DNA of 11,104 nucleotides from Rhodospirillaceae bacterium UBA4479 (GTDB lineage Bacteria; Pseudomonadota; Alphaproteobacteria; Rhodospirillales; Casp-alpha2), in the NCBI GenBank assembly GCA_002389175.1, contig DGNZ01000217.1, forward strand, positions 8,100-19,203, given 5' to 3'. Positions 1 through 6,848 of the stretch are shown one piece after another (positions within the stretch are counted from its first letter, which is position 1; each line of letters opens with the position of its first letter). The notes under the pieces were generated by a model. The model was not told the DNA's origin and did not search any database. It worked only from the letters and a program-made list of their open reading frames with translations. The translations under genes were made by a program, and so were the position numbers.

Positions 1-497
1 CGTTGCTGCTGACCACCAGATAATTGTCCTGGATACTTGAGCGCTTGTTCTGGAATTTTCACTTTTTCCAGATATTCCATTGCCGCAGCCTCAGCCTCGG
101 CTTTTGGTGTTTGGCGCACCCAGATCGGCCCCAGCGTGCAATTCTCGAGCACGGTCAAATGCGGGAACAAGTTAAAGTGCTGGAACACCATGCCGACTTC
201 ACGGCGGATCGCATCAATCTGCTTCAAGTCGTTGGTCAGTTCAATGCCATCAACAATGATTTGGCCTTTTTGGTGTTCTTCGAGACGGTTGATACACCGG
301 ATCATCGTTGACTTACCTGAACCGGACGGACCGCACACGACGATCCGTTCGCCACGTTTGACCTTTAGATTGATATTCTTGAGCACATGGAAATCGCCAT
401 ACCATTTGTGCATATCGATCAGCTGAATGAGATCGTCATCACTTGCTGAAGATTCAACAGATGCGCGTGGCGCACTTCCAATATTAATTTCACCCAT
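1..497 (-). CDS. aapP: AapP-type amino-acid ABC transporter ATPase (3' end outside window)
   Basis: ATP-binding subunit of a polar amino-acid uptake ABC transporter; it sits on the cytoplasmic face and powers the AapQ/AapM permease pair. About 165 residues are present. The Walker A motif GPSGSGKST lies at residues 56-64, the Q-loop VFQH around residue 106, and the signature LSGGQQQ starts at residue 159, exactly where the window ends. Walker B, the H-loop and the C-terminus are therefore missing only because of the window edge. The family is usually about 240-260 residues. The ATG at 497 is preceded by AAGGAT (504-509). The first 22 or so residues form a Ser/Asp-rich leader before the ABC fold, as in other AapP/BztD proteins. 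It is the last gene of the aapJQMP order, 24 nt after aapM. The BztD name would fit equally well; the family is certain, the exact substrate range is not. Confidence 0.95.
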   Translation of the reverse strand, partial: MGEINIGSAPRASVESSASDDDLIQLIDMHKWYGDFHVLKNINLKVKRGERIVVCGPSGSGKSTMIRCINRLEEHQKGQIIVDGIELTNDLKQIDAIRREVGMVFQHFNLFPHLTVLENCTLGPIWVRQTPKAEAEAAAMEYLEKVKIPEQALKYPGQLSGGQQQ

Positions 498-521
498 GTT
501 GTTATCCTTTTAAAAAGCGGA

Positions 522-1637
522 TCAGCGCTTGTGACCTTTATCGAGCTTGCCTTCGAGATAAATCGAATAACGCGACATCAAGAAACAAGCGACGAAGAAG
601 AAGATCGCAATGGAGACATATACCTCGTTTGAAAGGCCGTTCCATTTTGCGTCTGCGAGCGATGACCGACCGATGCCGAGGACATCCAATAAGCCAATGA
701 TCAAGACCAATGTGGTGTCTTTAAACAACCCAATAAAGGTGTTCACGATACCTGGAATGGAAATCTTCAGTGCTTGCGGCAAAATGATGAGACGCATCGA
801 TTGCCAATACTTAAGTCCCATACTGTTGGCGGCTTCGTATTGACCATTCGGAATGGCTTGCAAGCCACCACGAACAACCTCTGCGATATAGCCCGATGCA
901 AACAACGTCACCATGATCAACACCCGAAGCAAGAGATCAAACGTCGTCCCCGGCGGTAGGAAGTAGTTGAGCATGGTCGATGCGACGAACAGCAAAGTAA
1001 TCAGAGGGACACCGCGAATAAATTCGATGAAGCAAACCGAAATAGTCTTCACGATGGGTAAGTGCGACTGCCGCCCAAGGGCGAGCAATATCCCGATCGG
1101 CAACGAACACACGATGCCAGTGACACCAACAACGGTGTTCAACAACATACCGCCGAATTCATCCGTGCCAACAGGCGTCAAACCGAATCCACCCAACAAC
1201 AACCATGCGGCGATGAAGGGATAAAAACATGAGCCGATCATGCTAATTTTACGGAACGGAATGTTGTCGAATAGGATAGGTACCAGTGCGACGAACATCA
1301 GCACAAAGGCCAAGTTGACCCGCCATTGCTCTTCGTCTGGGTAGAACCCATACGTCAGAATGTTTATCCGATTGGTGATAAACGCCCAACACGCCCCAAG
1401 ACCGATTTCACGGCATTCTGCGCGACTAGACGCATTGACGACAGCATCGAATACGGCCCAATTCAGCATTGGTGGGATCATCACATATAGAAGATATATC
1501 CCAAGAAAAGTCATGATCGTATTAGACCATGACGAGAACAGGTTCGTTCTTAGCCACAATACAATCCCGCGCTGACCAACTGGTGCTGGCAGATCAGGGT
1601 GCGTTCCAGGAACGTAATTTTGTGTAACTTCGCTCAT
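522..1637 (-). CDS. aapM: AapM-type amino-acid ABC transporter permease
   Basis: Inner-membrane permease of the HisM/polar amino-acid family; it pairs with AapQ to form the transmembrane channel. The protein is 371 residues, close to the usual AapM size of about 380. Hydrophobic segments occur near residues 42-60, 108-124, 138-152, 165-187, 212-226 and 235-255. The EAA loop that docks the ATPase lies at about 268-290 (EAANSMGLKYWQSMRLIILP), and the conserved IEFIRGVPL stretch is near 204-212. I chose the ATG at 1637, not the in-frame ATG at 1661, because a strong GAGGGGGG Shine-Dalgarno lies 7 nt before it and because the longer form would overlap the end of aapQ. The gap to aapQ is then 13 nt, so the two are probably translated from one message. 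BztC is the Rhodobacter counterpart. Confidence 0.95.
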   Translation of the reverse strand: MSEVTQNYVPGTHPDLPAPVGQRGIVLWLRTNLFSSWSNTIMTFLGIYLLYVMIPPMLNWAVFDAVVNASSRAECREIGLGACWAFITNRINILTYGFYPDEEQWRVNLAFVLMFVALVPILFDNIPFRKISMIGSCFYPFIAAWLLLGGFGLTPVGTDEFGGMLLNTVVGVTGIVCSLPIGILLALGRQSHLPIVKTISVCFIEFIRGVPLITLLFVASTMLNYFLPPGTTFDLLLRVLIMVTLFASGYIAEVVRGGLQAIPNGQYEAANSMGLKYWQSMRLIILPQALKISIPGIVNTFIGLFKDTTLVLIIGLLDVLGIGRSSLADAKWNGLSNEVYVSIAIFFFVACFLMSRYSIYLEGKLDKGHKR

Positions 1638-1655
1638 GATTTTACCCCCCTCACC
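1638..1655 (-). promoter_or_regulatory. Shine-Dalgarno that decides the aapM start
   Basis: Read on the minus strand, GAGGGGGG precedes the ATG at 1637 with a spacer of about 7 nt. The run also contains the aapQ stop codon (1651-1653). This favours the shorter aapM start over the in-frame ATG at 1661 and suggests that the ribosome finishing aapQ can reinitiate on aapM. Confidence 0.7.
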
Positions 1656-2847
1656 GTTCAACCAGCTTAATGCGCTTGTTGTACCAGTTCATAAATGCCG
1701 ATATCAGCAACGAGATCGTCAGATAGACCGCGATGACCAAGATCATCGTTTCCATCTCTTTACCCGTTTGCATCAATGAAATACCGCCCAATGTTGCGAC
1801 GATATCCATGTACCCAATCGCGATGGCCAAGGATGAGTTCTTGGTCAGGTTGAGGTACTGACTGGTCAGCGGTGGAATAATCACCCGCATGGCTTGTGGA
1901 ATAATCACAAGGTTCAAAATACGGCTGCGTTTGATGCCGAGTGCGCCAGCAGCTTCCCATTGACCATGACTGACCGACGTGATGCCAGCCCGAACAATTT
2001 CGCCAATGAACGCTGCGGTGTACAAGGACAACGCGAGCCATAACGCCATAAATTCTGGCAGGATGACCATCCCGCCTTGGAAGTTAAAGCGCTGGAATTC
2101 TGGTATTTCCCACTGCAAAGGAAGCCCGGTGATCAGGAACACAATGACTGGGAAACCAATGATCGCGCCCAAAGAAATCAGGAAAACAGGATAAATTTTA
2201 CCCGTCGCTTCCTGAATGCGCTTGGCATAGCGCCGGAACCAAATGGTAAATCCAACCCCAATGATGAACGCGACGATCACTGCATAGAATAAATCTTCCA
2301 TGATCGGTTTCGGCGCGAACACACCTCGGTTCGACAAGAAGAACATGTCGGCGACGCTTTGTGCTTGTTTGGGGCGCGGCAGGGAATGAACGAGCAAGCC
2401 GTGAATCAACAAGATGTGCAGCAATACCGGAACGTTCCGTGTGAATTCAATGAAGCAGTAGCTGATCTTATTCAGCAAGAAGTTCGGCGATAACCGCATC
2501 ACACCCAAGATAAATCCAAGGATCGTTGCCATTATGACGCCGCAAATTGCCACTAAGCCTGTATTCAAAAGACCGACAATGCCAGCCCATAAGTGCGTGT
2601 CACGCGACGTATACGGGATCAATGTCTGATTGATGTCGTAGCTTGCAGGCTCGAACAAGAAATCGTAGCTGAAGGTTTTGCCCACAGCAGCCAGATTTGC
2701 GACGGCATTAGTTAAAATAAATGCAAAGAAACCAATCAATAAAGTCATCGTCAGGATCTGTAAGATCACCGACCTTGCTTCTCTATTGTTCCATAACTTC
2801 GCTAGTGACGATCGGTTTTGAGTATCGTCAAGGGCGGTCGTGCTCAT
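1651..2847 (-). CDS. aapQ: AapQ-type amino-acid ABC transporter permease
   Basis: Inner-membrane permease, partner of AapM. The 398-residue length matches the AapQ/BztB family at about 400. There is a first membrane span at about residues 27-50, then a periplasmic insert of roughly 40 residues (50-87) that is typical of AapQ. Further spans lie near 88-118, 135-155, 188-204, 220-240 and 262-285. The conserved FIEFTRNVPVLL stretch is at about 132-143 and the EAA loop (EAAGALGIKRSRILNLVIIP) at about 298-317. The ATG at 2845-2847 is preceded by GGGGGATGCAGGG, which provides a ribosome binding site. Upstream is the 212-nt spacer with two stem-loops that separates it from aapJ. Permease identity is certain; the specific substrates (broad L-amino acids versus Glu/Gln/Asp/Asn) cannot be settled from sequence. 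Confidence 0.95.
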   Translation of the reverse strand: MSTTALDDTQNRSSLAKLWNNREARSVILQILTMTLLIGFFAFILTNAVANLAAVGKTFSYDFLFEPASYDINQTLIPYTSRDTHLWAGIVGLLNTGLVAICGVIMATILGFILGVMRLSPNFLLNKISYCFIEFTRNVPVLLHILLIHGLLVHSLPRPKQAQSVADMFFLSNRGVFAPKPIMEDLFYAVIVAFIIGVGFTIWFRRYAKRIQEATGKIYPVFLISLGAIIGFPVIVFLITGLPLQWEIPEFQRFNFQGGMVILPEFMALWLALSLYTAAFIGEIVRAGITSVSHGQWEAAGALGIKRSRILNLVIIPQAMRVIIPPLTSQYLNLTKNSSLAIAIGYMDIVATLGGISLMQTGKEMETMILVIAVYLTISLLISAFMNWYNKRIKLVER

Positions 2848-2987
2848 AGCCCTGCATCCCCCAGCTAGTGTGTTGTGCGGTTTTACCGATGAAATTCAAA
2901 GGCCAATACCGCGACACCTCCCTACTCCGCCGTTTTGTTTTGCCTTAAGATGGCGTGAACGGTCGAAGAAAATTAACTTTACGATAC

Positions 2988-3011
2988 GGACGCTGGCCGA
3001 AACCAGCGTCC
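2988..3011 (-). promoter_or_regulatory. Stem-loop in the aapJ-aapQ spacer (distal)
   Basis: A perfect 9-bp stem, GGACGCTGG (2988-2996) with CCAGCGTCC (3003-3011), closed by a 6-nt loop. On the minus strand it is followed by GTATCGTAAAGTTAATTTT, which is AT-rich but lacks a clean U-tract. It is more likely a partial terminator or an RNA-stabilising hairpin than a full stop. Such hairpins after periplasmic binding protein genes are known to raise the ratio of binding protein to permease. Confidence 0.65.
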
Positions 3012-3024
3012 GCCCGCAAAGCTT

Positions 3025-3050
3025 GTGTCACCCGCTAGAAGCGGGCACAC
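3025..3050 (-). promoter_or_regulatory. Stem-loop in the aapJ-aapQ spacer (proximal)
   Basis: The inner stem CCCGCT (3031-3036) pairs with AGCGGG (3040-3045) around a 3-nt loop. It is extended past a small internal loop by GTGT (3025-3028) with ACAC (3047-3050). It begins 9 nt after the aapJ stop codon, so it would be the 3' boundary structure of the aapJ coding region. With the second hairpin it forms a tandem that could block 3'-to-5' exonucleases. Confidence 0.6.
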
Positions 3051-3059
3051 CGTTCCGGA

Positions 3060-4079
3060 TCAACGGAAAGGTGGTGTGTACTGGAGACCACCATCGGTCC
3101 ACAGAGCGTTCAATCCACGCTCAAGTCCGATAGTAGTTTTTGGGCCAATGTGACGTTCGAAAATCTCGCTGTAGTTACCAACAGACGAAATTGCTTTTGC
3201 TACCCAGTCTTTTTGCAGACCAAGCATAGCGCCGAGGTTACCTTCGGAGCCGAGCATCCGGTTGATTTCCGGGTTGTTCGTACCTTTAGCAAGTTCAGCA
3301 ACGTTTGCTTGCGTAATGCCGAGCTCTTCAGCTGCAAGAGTTGCATTCAGAACCCAACGAACAACGTCGCTCCAGTTGTCATCGCCATGGCGAACGACTG
3401 GGCCAAGTGGCTCTTTCGAAATGATTTCCGGCAGGATCACGTGATCTGCAGGATTATCGAAAACGGCACGAGAAGCAGCAAGACCGGATGCGTCCGTTGT
3501 GTATACGTCGCAACGACCAGCTAGGTAGTTTTTACGAGCTTCTTCACTGTCTTCAATCGGCACTGGCTCGTAGCTGATTTTGTTGGTGCGGAAGTAATCA
3601 GCAAGGTTCAGCTCGGTTGTTGTACCGGTCTGAATGCAAACTGTTGCTCCGTCGAGGTCTTTTGCGGACTTAACACCAAGTGCTTTTGGCACCATGAAGC
3701 CTTGACCATCGTAGTAGTTTACACCAACGAACGTCGTTTTAACGTCAACATCACGAACGAATGTCCATGTTGTGTTCCGCCATATGACGTCACCTTCGCC
3801 AGAGTTCAACAGCGTGAAACGCGTTTTACCCGTTGCTGGGATGTATTTCACTTTGCTGGCATCACCGAGAACAGCTGCTGCTGTTGCACGGCAGAAATCA
3901 GCGTCGAAACCCTGATAAACGCCATTCGCGTCGGTGTATGCAAAACCTGGAAGACCGGTCGAAACGATGCAGCGAAGTTCGCCGTTCGCTTTAACGTCGT
4001 CCAGTGTACCTGCGGAGGCAACAGTCGTGCCCAATGCCAGTGCGGCAACCGCAGCTGTCAGAAATGTTGTTTTCTTCAT
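3060..4079 (-). CDS. aapJ: AapJ-type periplasmic amino-acid-binding protein
   Basis: Periplasmic solute-binding protein that captures L-amino acids and delivers them to AapQM. It has 339 residues; the AapJ/BztA family is about 340. The N-terminus is a clear Sec signal peptide, MKKTTFLTAAVAALALG..., with likely cleavage after Ala-Ser-Ala at residue 23. The ligand-pocket signature of the family (SGE.DV..RNTTWTF..D) is at residues 93-110. The ATG at 4079 is chosen over the in-frame ATG at 4124 because it puts the signal peptide at the N-terminus and has AGGGAG about 10 nt upstream. It is the first gene of the operon and is followed by stem-loops, consistent with the high expression usual for binding proteins. 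One oddity: the family usually reads GEVDVLSRNTTWT, whereas here it is GEGDVIWRNTTWT, with Gly and Trp at normally Val/Ile and Ser positions. Confidence 0.95.
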   Translation of the reverse strand: MKKTTFLTAAVAALALGTTVASAGTLDDVKANGELRCIVSTGLPGFAYTDANGVYQGFDADFCRATAAAVLGDASKVKYIPATGKTRFTLLNSGEGDVIWRNTTWTFVRDVDVKTTFVGVNYYDGQGFMVPKALGVKSAKDLDGATVCIQTGTTTELNLADYFRTNKISYEPVPIEDSEEARKNYLAGRCDVYTTDASGLAASRAVFDNPADHVILPEIISKEPLGPVVRHGDDNWSDVVRWVLNATLAAEELGITQANVAELAKGTNNPEINRMLGSEGNLGAMLGLQKDWVAKAISSVGNYSEIFERHIGPKTTIGLERGLNALWTDGGLQYTPPFR

Positions 4080-4199
4080 CTTTAAATAGCTCCCTGAAGA
4101 CTTCATTTTTAGAAGATTGCTCACGATTAAAGCATTAACTTTTTCGTAAGACTTGGAATCCGTAACACGATTAGTAAGCGGGCCTCAAGACGAAACCTA

Positions 4200-4228
4200 A
4201 TGATACCATAACAATATTATTAGAAAAT
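4200..4228 (-). promoter_or_regulatory. Candidate promoter for aapJQMP
   Basis: On the minus strand, TATCAT (4200-4205) is preceded by TGG, giving an extended -10. At 17-bp spacing the -35 would fall at 4223-4228, inside the palindrome at 4220-4235, and is a poor match to TTGACA. A transcript would start near 4193 and leave a leader of about 115 nt before the aapJ ATG. This is inferred from motif matches only. Confidence 0.4.
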
Positions 4229-4235
4229 TTTCTAA
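4220..4235. promoter_or_regulatory. 16-bp perfect palindrome, putative operator
   Basis: TTAGAAAATTTTCTAA is perfectly self-complementary over 16 bp with no loop. It lies in the divergent aapJ/metC spacer and covers the expected -35 region of the aapJ promoter, about 30 bp upstream of the metC-side -10. An AT-rich dyad in this position suits a dimeric repressor or an Lrp/AsnC- or LysR-type regulator; I cannot name the protein. It is not a terminator, since no loop or U-tract follows. Confidence 0.45.
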
Positions 4236-4262
4236 ACCATCCCATCAGCAACACTCATTTAT

Positions 4263-4271
4263 TGGTATAAT
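4263..4271 (+). promoter_or_regulatory. Candidate extended -10 promoter for metC
   Basis: TGGTATAAT contains a perfect TATAAT (4266-4271) with the TG of an extended -10 element. No good -35 is visible at 16-18 bp, which an extended -10 can tolerate. Transcription would begin near 4278, giving a leader of about 90 nt before the metC GTG at 4369. Confidence 0.5.
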
Positions 4272-4355
4272 CTGCGGTAATGCCCACTGAGCATGAAATT
4301 CCGGGTATCGCCAATGTGCCAACGGTCGTCTATTGTCTGCAAAATTCGTAGTTTT

Positions 4356-4371
4356 AAGGGGAATATTCGTG
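4356..4371 (+). promoter_or_regulatory. Shine-Dalgarno and GTG start of metC
   Basis: AAGGGGA (4356-4362) lies 7 nt before GTG (4369-4371). The spacing and strength favour this GTG over the in-frame ATGs at 4333 (upstream, no ribosome binding site) and 4381 (four codons downstream). Confidence 0.7.
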
Positions 4372-5562
4372 GCTTCTAAAATGGATAAGATGCGACAAGA
4401 TACAGTCATTGCACACGCGGGACGCGACCCGTCTGCCAATCACGGCGTGGTTAATCCACCCGTTTATCATGCATCGACAATCACGTTCCCATCGATCGCA
4501 GATTGGGAAGAACGTGACAAAAATCCCTACGGTGCAGCCTCTTATGGTCGCAGTGGTACGCCGACGCAGTTCGCTTTTGAAGAAGCAACAACGGCCCTGC
4601 ATCAGGGGCATCAGTCCGTTTCGTTTCCATCCGGACTCGGTGCGATTGCATGTTCGGTAAATACCTTTGTGAAATCTGGTGATCATATTCTTGTGGCCGA
4701 CACCGTGTACGGCCCGATGCGATCACGTATCTGTGGTGCCATTTTAAAGCGCAATGCGGTCGAGGTTGAGTTTTACGATCCGATGATCGGTGCGGGTATC
4801 AAGGACTTGGTGCGCGACAACACGTCACTTGTTTATATGGAAAGCCCCGGCTCGTTAACGTTCGAGGTTCAGGATGTCCCCGCAATCGTTGGCGCACTCA
4901 AGGGATTAGATGTGATCACCATGATTGATAACACCTGGGCATCAGGCTTTTTCTTTAAGCCGTTGAACCATGGTGTCGATATCGTGGTCGAAGCATCAAC
5001 GAAGTACACCGTTGGGCATTCAGATGCGATGCTGGGCACCGCGACGGTCGCCACCGAAGAGCACTATCGTGCGATCAAAGTCATGGCCAACAGCTTCGGG
5101 TACCATGCCGCACCGGATGATTGTTATCTGGGTCAACGTGGGTTGCGGACCATTGGTGTGCGCCTTCGCCAGCACGAAAAGAACGCGTTGAAGGTTGCCG
5201 AATGGCTGAGTGCCCGCGACGAGGTTGCGCGTGTCATGCACCCTGCCCTGCCAAGCGATCCTGGGCATGAACTTTGGAAACGTGACTTTGAAGGATCAAG
5301 TGGCTTGTTCGGTGTGGAGCTTGTGCCTGCGTCCAAAGACGCCGTGATGGCGATGCTTGATCATTATACCCTGTTTGGCATTGGGGCCAGCTGGGGCGGC
5401 TATGAGAGCCTTGTGCAGACCACGTACCCCGGAAAACTACGCACGGCCCATCCTTGGACGTCTGAGGGGCCGACGGTTCGATATCACATTGGTCTCGAAG
5501 ACCCTGATGACTTAATCGACGATTTGACCGAGGGGTTTGCGCGCTATAACGCTGCGCGCTGA
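4369..5562 (+). CDS. metC: Cystathionine beta-lyase (MetC), PLP enzyme
   Basis: Cytosolic pyridoxal-phosphate enzyme that cleaves L-cystathionine to homocysteine, pyruvate and ammonia in methionine biosynthesis by transsulfuration. It has 397 residues, matching the family at about 390-400. Visible cofactor residues: Tyr59 and Arg61 in YGRSGTPT (phosphate contacts from the neighbouring subunit), Tyr114 in DTVYGPM, Asp187 in MIDNTW (pyridine nitrogen), and the Schiff-base Lys212 in STKYTVGHSD. These positions run nearly parallel to E. coli MetC (Tyr56, Arg58, Tyr111, Asp185, Lys210). The GTG start is set by its Shine-Dalgarno. hisI follows after 10 nt on the same strand, implying co-transcription. 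Cystathionine gamma-synthase and gamma-lyase share the fold, but the YMESPGSLTFEVQD and DNTWASG segments are of the beta-lyase type. The gene diverges from the amino-acid uptake operon across a shared control region. Confidence 0.92.
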   Translation: MASKMDKMRQDTVIAHAGRDPSANHGVVNPPVYHASTITFPSIADWEERDKNPYGAASYGRSGTPTQFAFEEATTALHQGHQSVSFPSGLGAIACSVNTFVKSGDHILVADTVYGPMRSRICGAILKRNAVEVEFYDPMIGAGIKDLVRDNTSLVYMESPGSLTFEVQDVPAIVGALKGLDVITMIDNTWASGFFFKPLNHGVDIVVEASTKYTVGHSDAMLGTATVATEEHYRAIKVMANSFGYHAAPDDCYLGQRGLRTIGVRLRQHEKNALKVAEWLSARDEVARVMHPALPSDPGHELWKRDFEGSSGLFGVELVPASKDAVMAMLDHYTLFGIGASWGGYESLVQTTYPGKLRTAHPWTSEGPTVRYHIGLEDPDDLIDDLTEGFARYNAAR

Positions 5563-5572
5563 TTGTTGATGA

Positions 5573-5971
5573 ATGTCGGATAATCAGATCGATACGATCC
5601 TTTCGCAGCTGACCTTTAACGGTGATGGCCTGGTGCCTGCGATTGCCCAGCAATTCGATACCGGAGAGGTATTGATGATGGCCTGGATGAATGCGGATGC
5701 CGTTCGTGAAACCATCAAAACCGGTCGCGTGTGCTATTGGTCGCGGTCTCGCCAAGCGCTATGGCGCAAGGGCGAGAGTTCAGGGCAAACCCAGTCACTG
5801 ACAGAGTTTCGCTGGGACTGCGACACCGACACCATCCTCGTGCAGGTCGATCAGATCGGCGTGGCGTGTCACACGGGACGACGGAACTGTTTCTATATGG
5901 CGCTTCGTGATGGTGAAGTGACCGAGATTGCCGATGTGATCACGGACCCAGATGAGCTTTATTCAAAATAG
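5573..5971 (+). CDS. hisI: Phosphoribosyl-AMP cyclohydrolase (HisI)
   Basis: Third step of histidine biosynthesis: hydrolytic opening of the adenine ring of phosphoribosyl-AMP to give ProFAR. It has 132 residues, the size of the monofunctional enzyme; the HisE pyrophosphohydrolase domain that follows in enterobacterial HisIE is absent, as is common in Alphaproteobacteria. The hallmark RSRQALWRKGESSGQ lies at about residues 58-71. Asp82, Asp84 and Asp86 (WDCDTD) suit Mg2+ binding, and Cys83, Cys99 and Cys106 (DCD; GVACHTGRRNC) are the expected zinc ligands at the dimer interface. The ATG at 5573 comes 10 nt after the metC stop; no strong Shine-Dalgarno is visible, so translation is probably coupled to metC. 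No other his gene is in the window. The next gene starts inside the end of this one. Confidence 0.95.
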   Translation: MSDNQIDTILSQLTFNGDGLVPAIAQQFDTGEVLMMAWMNADAVRETIKTGRVCYWSRSRQALWRKGESSGQTQSLTEFRWDCDTDTILVQVDQIGVACHTGRRNCFYMALRDGEVTEIADVITDPDELYSK

Positions 5972-6812
5972 TATTTTTTGCTCTCGACCACTTGGCAAGA
6001 TTTGGACATGCGCGTTATTGACTGTGCTGTTGTGTCAGTTCGCTTTGCCTGCACATGCATGGAAGAATGGCCCGCCCAACAACAAAGTCACGAACAGCGC
6101 CAAGGATTGCCTCAAGCCACCCTACTCTACCCATGACTGGGTTGTTGATCAGGCGCGGCTGCTGCTACCAGAAACTGAGCGAGTATTTTTCGATACGCAT
6201 CGAACGCTTTTACTGATTGGCACCGAAGCGCCGGACTACGACAGCATCCTTTTGTCCTGTGGCGTGCCAAATTCAGGTTACGATGACAATGGCGGTGGCA
6301 GACATGATCTGCGCTTCTCGAATGATCTAACGGTATCAAATGACATCGCGGCTGTTCGTTCTCGTGAGGAATTTGAAAAAGCTGTCAGCGCGTATCGGGC
6401 GGGTCGCCCTGATCATGCAGCTTATTTCCTGGGGGCTGCGGCCCATTTCATTGGTGACTTATCTCAATACGGGCATACGATTAAGGGTGAAATCCATCAC
6501 GCCGATTTCGAAGAATGGGTTGGCGGCATGACGCCGTCTTTGAATGGTGGCGGCGTATTTGAAAAGTATATCAAAGCTGCTGGTTTGGTTTCTCGCACCG
6601 CCTATGAAGCAGTCATCCTTACCGGTGCATTTACCTATGCAGGCGTGCCACCTGTCATTAGCCCAACAGTCTTAGACAAACGCTACGATCCGACAACAGA
6701 GCCCGACCTTGAGGTTATTGTCAGCGTTGGTCACACTTTAAATAAAGCCGTCAACGAGACGGCAAACATGCTGCACGGGTTCTATCAGTTTGTAATCAAG
6801 CCGACGCAGTAA
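5952..6812 (+). CDS. Secreted zinc-dependent phospholipase C-like protein
   Basis: Predicted exported metallohydrolase of the zinc phospholipase C / P1-nuclease fold. The 286-residue protein starts with a Sec signal peptide (basic n-region, hydrophobic core about 20-32, ALPAHA) with cleavage expected after Ala36, making Trp37 the mature N-terminus. In Bacillus cereus PLC and clostridial alpha-toxin the N-terminal Trp itself binds zinc. The other expected ligands follow in order: His61 (STHDW), Asp95 or Asp97 (EAPDYD), His118 (GGRHD), His165, Asp169 and His175 (HFIGDLSQYGH, the same 4 and 10 residue spacing as PLC), then His183 and Glu187 (HADFE). Cys53 and Cys103 could form a disulfide. The ATG at 5952 overlaps the hisI stop by 20 nt and has only a weak ribosome site, so translational coupling is likely; no later in-frame ATG precedes the signal peptide. 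The substrate could be phospholipid or another phosphodiester; no C2-like membrane-binding domain follows. Confidence 0.8.
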   Translation: MSFIQNSIFCSRPLGKIWTCALLTVLLCQFALPAHAWKNGPPNNKVTNSAKDCLKPPYSTHDWVVDQARLLLPETERVFFDTHRTLLLIGTEAPDYDSILLSCGVPNSGYDDNGGGRHDLRFSNDLTVSNDIAAVRSREEFEKAVSAYRAGRPDHAAYFLGAAAHFIGDLSQYGHTIKGEIHHADFEEWVGGMTPSLNGGGVFEKYIKAAGLVSRTAYEAVILTGAFTYAGVPPVISPTVLDKRYDPTTEPDLEVIVSVGHTLNKAVNETANMLHGFYQFVIKPTQ

Positions 6813-6832
6813 CCTAATCCAGATGCTGGTTT

Positions 6833-6848
6833 AAGGAGAGCAATCTTG
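6833..6848 (+). promoter_or_regulatory. Shine-Dalgarno and TTG start of the VOC gene
   Basis: AAGGAG (6833-6838) is followed after 7 nt by TTG (6846-6848). The excellent site supports the rare TTG as the true start; no ATG lies in frame near it. Confidence 0.7.

Noticed and set aside
4130..4240. Sigma-54 promoter for aapJ (the Rhizobium aap operon is nitrogen-regulated)
   Set aside because: No TGGCAC-N5-TTGC element is present on the minus strand in the spacer.
4278..4368. SAM-II or other SAM riboswitch in the metC leader
   Set aside because: The leader lacks a recognisable pseudoknot arrangement or the conserved SAM-II core; a covariance search would be needed to overturn this.
4333..4368. 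Upstream ATG for metC adding 12 residues
   Set aside because: It has no ribosome binding site, and the GTG at 4369 has an ideal one; homologous MetC proteins also start close to the GTG position.
5234..5755. 173-codon open frame on the minus strand across metC/hisI
   Set aside because: It is antisense to two conserved enzymes and has no recognisable domain.
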